A stretch of 64,000 bases of DNA, from the NCBI RefSeq assembly GCF_910592395.1, contig NC_088317.1:9794001-9858000 (forward strand), in the 5' to 3' direction. The DNA comes from Lineus longissimus. Taxonomy: Eukaryota > Nemertea > Pilidiophora > Heteronemertea > Lineidae. The notes beneath the pieces were generated by a model. It did not search any database. It saw only the letters and a program-made list of their open reading frames with translations, and was not told the origin of the DNA. The position numbers and the translations under genes are program-made. Positions 1 to 12,000 of this stretch are shown piece after piece; position 1 is the first letter of the stretch, and each line of letters opens with the position of its first letter.

Positions 1-62
1 CAGTGAAACTACTCAGGTCCCCGTTGCGTCTCACACACCAGCTGTTGTGCAAGCTAGGAAAC
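1..62 (+). CDS. Repeated exon, copy 1 (3' part only)
   Basis: The 3' end of the repeated exon enters the window. It ends GGAAAC before donor GTGAGT at 63. It matches the ends of the copies at 632-862 and 5108-5338 almost base for base, and the following intron (to about 450) matches the introns after the other copies. Confidence 0.65.
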
Positions 63-3000
63 GTGAGTAGAGCAATATTTTGCTAAATGTCATTGACTTG
101 TTTGATAAATCATCTTACTTAATGATATAATCAGCACTTTCAATCAATTACACAATCACATCCAATTGACGGAAAAACTGCCACCCAGCCTATGCAAAAC
201 AGTGGACTGCTTCCTACACATTTCCAAAAGTTTGAAGAAAAAAGAGAAAGTGGGTCACCAGTGAATGATGTTTTAATTGCTCGGGTCCACTCTACTCAGC
301 ATCCCCTGGCTGTAAAATTACATCATCGAGCGTATAGATGTTTTAGACAAATACAAGACAAGTCGTTGATCAACAACCTCTTGTTGTCTAAATGGAGAAA
401 TAATGAGCTACTTGTTTGGTATAATTTGCTGCAAAATGCGAGGGAATGAATTCAACCCCGATTACGGTCATGACCTTTTTCTTGTCAGTCCTCATGAACG
501 ATGATGCAAAGACAATATTACTCTCACCTTACCTTGTCAATAGAACATCACCTCTATCAACCACTTCGTTGTGATAACATACAGTATCGGTCGTTTCCTG
601 GTTGTCATAAGTAGATGTATATTTATTACAGGTAAAAAAGTCAGACAACCGCTCAGCCAGCACTGTATGGCTATCGAAAGGCAAAAGACCAATATCGAAG
701 CCAGCTCAGCACAAGGCACGGTTCCATTGCAAGAACCCCAAAGCATGCGTTCCCTGGCACAGAGCCAAGTTACCCCATTTGTTACAATGCACACGGGTCA
801 CAGTGAAACTACTCAGGTCCCCGTGGCGTCTCACACACCAGCTGTTGTGCAAGCTAAGAAACGTGAGTAAAGCAATCCTTTGCTAATCGTCATTGACTTG
901 TTTAACTGCTTCCCGCACATTTCCAAAAGTTTGAAGAAAAGAGAAAGTGGGTCACCAGAATGCTCGGGTCCACTCAACTCAGCATCCCCTGGCATCTTGT
1001 GTATAGATCTTGCGCAACCTAAGAAATTCAAATAGTGGTTCGACCATGTTTATCCTTATCGCTTTGCAGCAAATATAGAAATCACTATTTTAGACGAATG
1101 AAGTCGTCGATCAACAACCTGTTGTTGTCTGAACGGAGAAATAATGAGCACCTAGTTGGTCAAAAATCAAAGAAAGTGATTTGATCCCAATTACATTTAT
1201 GACTGTTTACATGTAAGTTTTCAAGTTCCTAAAGGCATAGACAATCACAGAAATATTACTCTCACCTCACCTTGTCAATAGCACATCACCTCTAACAGCC
1301 ACATCGTTCTGATTACATGCAGTATCGGTCGTTTCCTGGTATTCATAGGCACGTGTTAATTCATTACAGGGAAAAAGGTCAGACCCAACCAGACCAGTAT
1401 GGCTATCGAAAGGCAAAAGACCTATATCGGAGCCAGCTCATCACAAGGCACGGTTCCATTGCAAGAATCCCAGAGTATGCCACCCATGGCAGAGAGCCAA
1501 GTTACCCATTCTGTTACAATGCACACGGGTCACAGTGAAACTACTCAGGTATCTGTGGCGTCTTACACACCAGCTGTTCTGCAAGCTAAGAAACGTGAGT
1601 AGAGCAATCATTTGCTAATCTTCATTGACTTGTTTTTATAAGTCATCTTACTTGTCTAACTGATATCATCAGTCCTTTCAATCAATAGCACAATCACATC
1701 CAATGGACAGATGTCACCCAGCCCATATTCAAATCAGAGAAGCAATCAATTATTTCCGAGAGGCCTTTTTTGCCTGGCACACCACTTTTGGATTTGAAGC
1801 CAGGGAACCCAAGAACACACACGACCAAACCCTGACCCTTACTTGGGGCTGGTGAGCGTACCGCCTTTAAAGCACAGCAATTCAACATCTATATGCCCTT
1901 TTACTGATAATTGAAAACATTGTGTGCTAAATATCGTAAAGGCACTCAACTTGGCTCCCAGTTTGTTATTGGATATTGGAGGTCACCTCTGAAGGGTCGA
2001 CTTAGATCAGTGTATTAAATTGTATATGTGCCCAATGCATTCCTCCTAGATCTAGTCACCTACTTTTGTTACAATCGTAGGCTTACATTTCTATTACAAC
2101 TTCATTTTAGGAACGAATGTCAAAGTACCACCATCCCAGAATAATGCAACTTTAAAAGAACAACCGATCAATGTTAGATCCAGTTCAGCCCAAGGCATGG
2201 CTCAATTGCCTGAATCGCCCAGTTCGTGTGAGCAGGCACAGATATACGTTCCTCCAATTCCCCCAAAAAAGGAAGCTATGTCGAAATGGGCAGAGGCTAA
2301 GCTTGGCATGCCGTCGGAGGGATTGGCAGTTCTGCAGCCGAAGAAATGTAAGTAACAGTTCTGTTTTGCTATTGGTCATCAGTTTCTGAACCGTCTTTCC
2401 ACAGGCTGCATGGATGCAAATTTTATAGGTTGACTTGCAATCGACCGTAACACTCATTTCAACAAAAACAACCCTCAAAGCGCACAAAATGTAATTGACA
2501 CTATCTCACATTTGCAGACTCCAATATGGATGATGACTTCATTGTTGATTAATGATGGAAATAGACATGAAGGAAATTCAAATGATATTTTTTTCGATTT
2601 TAAGACCGACTGCACGGTTTGATAAATTTCTACCTGGATGAAATAGAAACAAATGGACGATTGTGTAGCTTTACTAGGGATGCCAAGCAGTCTTCAAAAG
2701 CTGGACATCAACGTTTGCTGTATGAGGATGATGAAATGCAGCAGAAAACAAAGAACCAAATTAAATATGCAGATCTATATGATGTTGACTACCCCACATT
2801 GCAACTTCTTCTGCGGGTTAGGAACGATCCTCAAAACATTAATGACAGTGGCCATGTGTTCACTGTTCTTGCAGATATTGTTTTGGAGGACTTTCACCGC
2901 CGAGTGTCTGTTAAAAGTAGGCAAAGGATAGATATAAGCAAATGATAGATTGTAGTTGAGCAACTAAAATCCCTGATCATTTCTTTCTTTCGGTCCTATA

Positions 3001-6000
3001 AATGTGATCGATCTAATGGCAAATATCAATGTTAGATAGACCTCGCAGAGAAAACATCCCATCATTCGATGATGAAGTATCAGTGCGCGCTATGGCTAGG
3101 ACTCCCTAGACTACATTTGCGAGCATTATGAATGATGATGCACATAAATAACCAGAATCATCAACTGGGGAAGGGTTAAAGTTAGTGCATAAGTCATTCG
3201 TGTTCCGAAAAACTCTGAAAATGCACACTCTGGTAGCATTGGTGTATATGTTAAATAAACTGACTCAAGCGTAATCAGCATAGTTGTCTGACATATTCAA
3301 TTTGAAAGATCTTTCTCATGGCCATGTGTTCACTCCCGCTTGTCACCGATTATCACCTTTTTGACCCAAATAAATGGTTTGTTAGTATGATACATAATGC
3401 TTATTGCTTATCATCATGTTGATGCATCTAATTTATTTTTAGGTAGAAAAATAGAAGAAACAACAACCCAGGACAAAACAGCGTCCAAAAATCAAATGAT
3501 GACCGCAATTGGCTACAAGCCAGCCCTGATGAGGTCAACAAGCGACCAAATAGCCTCCAAGTTGGAGAAACAACATCGCATTAAAGTACTAGAGAGTCCA
3601 CGTTCATCTGCTCTAGCACATGGACATTGCCAAGTCATAAGGAAAAAGGAGCGTGTACCGAAGACTACGACGATGCAGGACTATGTTGCTCAAAATATCC
3701 TGGTCCCCACGGTGCCGAAAAGTACAGTAGAGGTGCAGCTTAAGAAAAGTAAGCTCTCTTTCCAGACAAAAAAATGTTGCAAATTTAGATCTGCTGGTGT
3801 GCTACTGAAGGCCACTCCTTGCCCCTGGTGTGCTGCGTAAGACCACTGTGAGTGCCCCTCTATCAGTGGAGGACATCTATGAGAAAACAACTCTGACCAA
3901 TGGGCAACTCAGACCTGGTCTCCTTAAATGGTAACAAAGGCTTCCTACTGCATGCACAAAACTGCATATTAACATATATTTCTTGTTCAGGGAACAGCAC
4001 TGAAGTGCAGCGGTCAGAGAATGAAAAGTAATGCTTTATGCTTAATGTTTATGTGCATTTTATTTTAGGTAGTGAAGTGAAGCCACCACCAACGCATGAC
4101 TATAGGGCTTCGAAGAGGCAGAGAAGATCAAGCTCAGGCCATGGCAGGGCTCCATTGCCAGAAACCCCCAGTGGCCCTGCTCAGTCGCAGCGACACGTTA
4201 CCCCAGTCTGACAAATGATCAGGTTCGCAATTCAAAGGTCACCATGGCTATGGAGAGTTCAACAGCCATACAGCCCAAAAAATGTAAGTAGCAGTGGTCT
4301 TGATTTTTTGTGTCGCCACGTCGCATTTGAGTGATCTCAGTGATTAGTTGATTAATGGCAGTCTCATGTTGTCGGTCCTTCCGGCTTGCGAGTAATGGCA
4401 GTCTCATGCTGTCGGTCCTTCCGGCTTGCGGTCTAAGTATAAAACGTAAAGGAAACATTTATAGATCCAGATCAGCTCAAAGCAGAACAAACACAGAGTC
4501 ACATTCTTTAAAGCTTTAAGTAAAACAAAAGAGGTACCTAGAGAATGAGGTCTTCATTGCTCGGGTCTGCACTGCTCAGCATCCCTTTGCTCGGGTCCAC
4601 TCTACTAAGCATCCTACGGTTCGGGTCAAACACTACTTAGCATCCCATGGTTCGAGTCTACACTACTCAGCATTCCCTGGGGTCCACTTTACTCAGTATC
4701 CTATGGTTCGGGTCCACACTACTTAGCATCCCATGGTTCGAGTCTACACTACTCAGCATTCCCTGGGGTCAACTTTACTCAGTATCCTATGGTTCGGCTC
4801 CAACACTACTTAGCATCCTATGGTTCGAGTCCACACTACTCAGCATCCCATGGTTCGAGTCCTTACTACTCAGCATTCCCTGGCGTCAGAGTGTTGAATT
4901 TACTTTGTAGTTCGAAAGCATGAATTTAATCCCGATTTTATTGATGACTATTTTCATGTAAGCATTCATGTATAAGTAATTAATAACAAAGAATCATATC
5001 ATTCTCACCTCGTCCTGTCAATATCACCTCGATCAGCAACATCGTTGTGATAACATGCAGTTGCAGTCGTTTCATTGTATTCATAAAAACATGCAAATTC
5101 ATTACAGGTAAAAAGGTCAGACCACCACCCAACCAGACCAGTATGGCTATCGAAAGGCAAAAGACCCATATCGGAGCCAGCTCAGCACAAGGCATGGCTC
5201 AATTGCAAGAATCCCAAAGTATGCCTCCCACGGCACAGAGCCAAGTAACCCCGTTTGTTACAATGCCTACAGGTCACAGTGAAACTACTCAGGTCCCCGT
5301 GGCGTTTCGCACACCAGCTGTTGTGCAAGCTAGGAAACGTGAGTAGAGCAATATTTTGCTAAATGTCATTGACTTGTTTGATAAATCATCTTACTTAATG
5401 ATATAATCAGCCCTTTCAATCAATCACACACTCACATTCAATTGACGGAAGAACTGCAACCCAGCCTATGCAAAACAGTGGACTGCTTCCTACACATTTC
5501 CAAAAGTTTTAAGAAAAGAGAAAGTATGTCATCATAGAATGAGGTCCCGATTGCTCGGATCCACACTCCTCAGCATTCTCTGGCATCAGGGTGTACAGAA
5601 GTTGCTTAACCTAAGAAATATACATTGCGGTTCACTCTTTGTTTATTCTAATCACTTTGCCGTGAATATGGAAACCACTGTTTTAGACAAATGAATTCTT
5701 CGATCATAATTCGGCATAAACAAGTGATACCGAAAGATAAACAACCTCTTTTTTTCTAAACGGAGAAATAATGAACACCTATGTAGTTGATGATATTAGC
5801 TTTGAAATTCGAGGGAATGAATTTAACCCCAATTACATTTTCGACTATTCTCATATCAGTCTTCATGCGCGTTAAAGCATATACACGATAGACCATCGAA
5901 TTGAAATATCACTCTCACCTCACCTCATCAATATCATCTATCAGCAGCATCGTTGCGATTACATGCAGTATCGGTCGTTCCCTGGTATTCATAAACACAT

Positions 6001-9000
6001 GAAAATTCATTACAGGTAAAAAGGTCAGACCACCACCCAAACAGACCAGTAATGCTATCGAAAGGAAAAATACCTATATTGGAGCCAGCTCAGCACAAGG
6101 CACGGTTCCATTGGGAGAAACCCAAAGTATGCCTCCCACGGTACAGAGCCAAGTATCCCCGTTTGTTCACAAAAACCAAGGAGATGGGCTACATGAGGCT
6201 GATAAGTACAGAGATGAAAAAAGGCCTGAAGCTAAAGAAGGCAAAAAGTCGGACGGAATAATTTGCAGTGATGAGTTACAGCCGGTTGAGGAGTTGGTTG
6301 AAGACAGCGATGCAGATGCCAGGGAGGTAACTCATTATTATGGAGATGTAAACGACGAAGTCAGTGGTAATGTAATTCATGCAAATGAGGTCATGGAATA
6401 TCACTACAGTTGTGAAAGTGATGCTGACATGGAAAAATATATCGAATATGCCACGTCTGATGATGAGAAGGATGAGCTACATCGGACAGGGGAAGTGGTT
6501 GAGGAACAAAGCAATGTCTGCCCTGCGGGAGAAAGCGAGGAGACTGGAGAGTATGGTATTGGGGAAGACGAAGCCTCGGACACGATGATTATCAAAGATG
6601 ATGACATTGAAACATCTCTTGACGAGGAAGGTGTTTTTTTATTCAGTGAAACATCTCTTGATGAGAAAGATGTGGTTATAATCAGTGATGATTCCTTGCT
6701 GGCTGATGGGATGAGTGCAACAGGAAACGAAAGTTTTGGAAGAGGTCAAAACCTGGACGTAGATCATAATGAAGAAGTAGACCAAGGAACAACAATAGCA
6801 GGAGATGAACGATCAGGAATACCTGGAAACACGAAACCTGGGGTTGGCCAAAATGGAATGTGCAGAGGAGACAAGGAAACCGAAGGCGAAGATACCAAAG
6901 GTACAGTTATTGTCTTGCCTAACACTTCTTATCTAATGCATTTCCAACCAGAGTCGTTATGGTGACTTTATTGCTAGGTACTGATGACTTTCATAGGTTG
7001 CATGAATAGTCAGTAGCCCTTCGACAGGTATTCTTGGGAAATTTTGCTGAACTGCTGCAAAGTAATCACAGATCTACATAAGGAATTCATAGTGAATGTC
7101 ATGGGCGGGGGTAAAAACGATTTAGAACACCACTATGCTTTTGCGAACAAACTAAATATGCTTTTGCAAATATTTCTTCCAGATAACGCCCTCCTGCATT
7201 CCATGCTGCTTCCCCTCACCCCTGAGAGTCTGGTTCTTCCTCTTAGCCCAGATAGCCTATTTGATTTTGAGGTGAGTATCCAAAATAGGAACCTTTCTAT
7301 AAGTGTACGATAAAGCAAACCACAAACAATGGCCCTTGGGTCCAACAACTCCCTCAGTACGTTCAGATCACTGTCCCCAACTTCTGTCAACACTAGCTTC
7401 GGAAAAGAAAGCAAGGTGTTACAAAAGGAGGCAAGTGACCCAAGTTCCATTACCATAACTCTTGTCATTTTGACCAGGATTAGCATCAAATCATGCTTTT
7501 CCATCTTCACTTTAACAGGATGATCATCAAGTCATGCCAGTTGTCACATCTACCCCGTCAACTCATCCAGGCAATCACATGGAACCAAGCAGTCTTAACT
7601 TTTCAGAGGAGGCGCACCAACCACAAAATGAAGGTGGCCATATCACAGAGTTGATAGGAAATGGTACCAGTTCAATATTCATGGAAAATGATGCGGATAC
7701 ATCATCCTCGTTTACGGAGGGATATGGCTGTGCCGATGACGAAATGAGCAGAGATGTGAAATCAAGTCAAGGGTTGTTAGAAGATATCGTCAACTCATTC
7801 ATGGCAGAGGAAAAGGATAAAACTATGCAGGTTAGCCCCTCCTCTTCCCATGTCGTTTTTGGAGTGAACATTTCACTGGTTAACCAACCTAATACTTAAT
7901 TGCTGGCCTCGTTGTTGATCAATCAAGAGTTCTCAGGGGATTATGATAATGCTGGCGCTTAAAAAGTAGTGACAATGCCACACTCACAATGTGTCTGCAT
8001 GATGGTTTGGTCTTGTTATGCTAGCATTTCATTGACAAAGTCGTGATCTGATTTTAATGAAGGGGTGAAGGGTAGGACCAGATTGGCGATTATTTCCTAC
8101 TGTATCAACTTTTATATTCATTTTTCATGTTTTGCAGGCTGAGCGAACTCCTATACCAGCTGTCATTGAACAACAACTTGATTGTAATCGCCAAGTAATA
8201 AGTGAAAGTTCAGCCGCGGAGGACTATGTTCATCGATCTCCAGATAATGAAGGTTGCATATATGCAATGATGGAATGTTCGGTTGATGATGGTAGTAATT
8301 CAACCTCAATGGAAGTGGTAGATGAAGACGATAGCGAGCCCGGGTCCAGAGGGGAAAACACCCAAGATTCCTTTGATGATACGACCAGGGGAGAAATAGA
8401 TCGAGATGAATCAAGTGATGATGAGTTAAGTGATGATGTATTTGAAGAGGAATGCAGCAACCCACCCAGGAAAGATGGATACATTAACACCGACTTGGTG
8501 AGTCCAGATGAGTTTGACCCATTTGACTGTAAGTGTAACGTGTAACTATGGACATTCGTTCATCTCTCAAAGGCATTTTAGTGGGTCGGGGTGCTAACTA
8601 CCCCCCCCCCCCCCCACATGAGCAGTCAGTGCTTCGGGTTGGTAGTAGTGAATCTCCCCAATGTCTTTCCAAAACTTGTCACCAATTCAATTATTTTGCT
8701 ACCTTTTCTCGGAGCTTTCATGAAATATTTACATAGAAAATCCATCTAGTCATCTTTAATGACATTTTGCAGAACAAATGCAATGCGTCTGAGGCACCAT
8801 GCTATGATGATATGTCTGAAGATGATGTCAGCACCATATCCAAGGGAGAGGATGGTATTAGTATTAGCACCACAACCAAGGAAGAAAGGAAAAAAAGCAC
8901 AAACAAAGTAAATTCAAACATTTTTCATTGCATGTTCGAGTTGGATAACAGTAGTGGGATGGGCAACAGTGACGTGAAGGAAGTTGTGGCCGAGGGGCCG

Positions 9001-12000
9001 CAGGGGGGGGGGAGAAAACCTAAATGAAACTACCACAATGTGAAGACCTGGACTTTTCATTTAGCTATGCAGACCCAACACAAGAGAACGTCCTCAGTAC
9101 ACATGCACATGAGTCTACATGACTGGTCCTATCATTGATAATTGAGGTGTACTTCACCGATGTTATACTGTGGCATTCGATCTACTCAAAATGAAAACAT
9201 TGAGTCCACACAGTGATATGCGGACATTTTCTTGTTTTTCGGTAGTTACTGAATCATGCATTGTAGGCCTATTTCTTTCAAGGATGATGACAAACAACCA
9301 TGCCTGGCCCCGGAACTATTTGTCAATGTCAGCCATTTAGACCATTTGAGGGCGGAAGCCTGTTCGGAAGGCAGTTTTGATACTAATGGTAGACGCCATT
9401 CATCTGTGGAAGAGAAGGGTGCCATAACATCTGGAAAACTCGAAATGGACAAATCACCAAAGCAACTGCCTTCGAAGTTTCCATCAGGTTGGTACACAAT
9501 TTGTACAGACCGATTTCAAATTATATTTCAGACAACTTATTTCACGTATAGTAGCAGCAGCAGCACCACCACAAATTTGTCAACGAGTGAAATTAAATGG
9601 TACGTTCATCGTTCAACGCAACTGCACCATAGTAGGCAGTGAACAAGATGTGACCGTTCATGTTCCAACATCATCTTAGTACTGACTAACTTCCATCACT
9701 AGAAAAATATGCATATTCTGATGCATCACCTGCACTACGAATTAAGGAACCACGTGACTCCACCTTAAATATTCTAAGTACTCCATATTGAAATTGTTCC
9801 ATTTTCTTTCAGTGACTGTTCCAACATACCAGAAAAAGGACGGTGGAAATCGGCCCTATGACAGACGGCAGGCGTGTTTCTACTGTGGTGAATTGAAGGC
9901 AAAGTTCCCGAGGCATTTAGAAAAATGCCATGTTGATGAGGTTGAGGTCGCTCGAATTTTCAATTTGACTGACAAGCAAACTAAACTGAAGGAAGTGGAA
10001 CGTATAAGGTTAAAGGGAAACTTCAACCATAATGTAAAGATTTTACAAAAGGGTGAAGGCGAACTCATCGTAGCAAGACGTCCAATACAGCATCGAGATG
10101 CCAATGAATATATTCCTTGCATCCATTGTCTTGCATTTCTTCACGAAGATGAAGCATGGAGACATGCAAGGGTTTGCCAATTCAACACCAAATCAAGTGG
10201 TAATGATGATGACAGTCGAGATGACGATGGTGACGATGGTGATGACGAGGATGAGGATGACGACAATGACAAAAACGCCAACGGATACAAGGGACACTCG
10301 ATTAAAATTCAAAGTCGTATCTTTCTTGATGCTGCAACAACAGGAAGAGACCCTAACTCGGCTGACTTTGCCGATCTACACAGTGTTATAATCAGTCCGA
10401 TGAGAAGTAATGTGGTGAAAACGATCATAAAAAAGGACACATTAATACTGAAGCTGGGGGCAATTTTGTTGAACAAAATTGGTGTGAAGAGACAAAAAGT
10501 CATAACACAACGTTTGCGCCTTCTTGGGAGATTCTTGCAGGAGTTTCGTCAACTTAGGGACAATCCATTCATCGGTCTATCTGAAATAATTTGCGGAGAA
10601 CACTTTGATTCTGCTGTCAAGGCTACCCGAAATCTTTGTTGTGTTAGCAAAGAAACAACAATGGCGGGGGTGAGCCTTCTGAACACTCCATCAATCGGAC
10701 TACAACTGGGCCACTCGCTTAAAAAATGTGCGCTCATCAAACATGGCATCGGATTGAGAACCATGGACAAGGACAAATCGGATGAAGCACACGTATTTTT
10801 CCAACTTTTCAATGCTGAATGGACAGAACTGGTTTCGTCACACGCGCTCCAAAGCCTCAAAGAAAAGAAATACAATAAAGTAGAGTTAATTCCAGTGACA
10901 GCGGACTTGCTTAAGCTTCGAACATTTCTTGACAGAAGTATTGTTGTTTTGGAAGATGAGCTGAGGAAATCCCCTTCTGAGAATTCGTGGAGAAGACTGT
11001 CGGAAGGTATCTTCTCCATCGTTACCTTGTTCAACAAAAGGCGAGGAGGGGAAGTGGCAAAAATGGTCGTTGGTTGTTTCACGAACAGACCAAACTGGAA
11101 GGAAAATAGAAATGAAGATATACTTCTCTCCCTCTCCCAGTTGGAGCAAAGACTCTTGGAAAGGTAAGTGGGTCTTAATTTATTTTATACACAATAACAA
11201 TTAGACGGCTATTGAGGAAACGTTTTGTGGACTTTAAACGAGTGATTGAAAGCTAAGTCTGAAAATCCCATTGCACAAGGGTGTGGTATGTCATCTTCGT
11301 CCCATTTAAGGTGGTTGAAATATCGGTACTTATTCATATTTCAGCCTGGACATGGTGCAGTTACCAGGCAAGAGAAACAGAAAGGTCCCTTTGCTTCTCA
11401 AACCAGAATGGGTTAGACCGATGGAATTGTTGGTGGAGAAACGATCTCAATGCAACGTGGCAGGCCAATATTTCTTTGCCGTGCCTGGGTCTAATTCATA
11501 TCTATCCCCCTGGAAGGTAGGTTGCATCAGTTCGAGAAGATGTTAAAGGGGAACAGTATTCTGATCGAAGACATTGTTCCATTTTAACGTTCCCTGATCA
11601 ATTAAAAATCCTGACAAAAACTTATGAGACAAGTGAGGTAAAACTGGAAGTGGAAGCTATATGCGCATTCCGTTGATGCCATCATTGTAACACCCATGAC
11701 TGAGCACCACCAAGGCCCTGAAAAAAGACTTGCAGATTTTTTCTTCTTCCAAGTCTCTTCACATTAGCCCTTTTGCAGGGAGAACCTTTTTTTCGTGCCT
11801 CCATTACTCTCATGAACCGTACGTCACGTTCTACGGGCTCCGTTTTGACCCCTGAAACTAGACGTGGGACCCCCTTCTCTTTGCCTGCTTAGTCAAGAGG
11901 TAACTTCTTCACGGTTGAGGTCGGGATATAAAACCCTCCTACCTATTTACAGGTTCTCAATCGATTTGCCAAGGACGCAGAGTGTACAAGACCGGATCTC

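Noticed and set aside
3991-4027. Mini-exon with acceptor TTGTTCAG
   Set aside because: 37 bp breaks the phase 1-1 chain.
4647-4910. Plus-strand frame with STLLSIPWF repeats
   Set aside because: Translation of the intron minisatellite.
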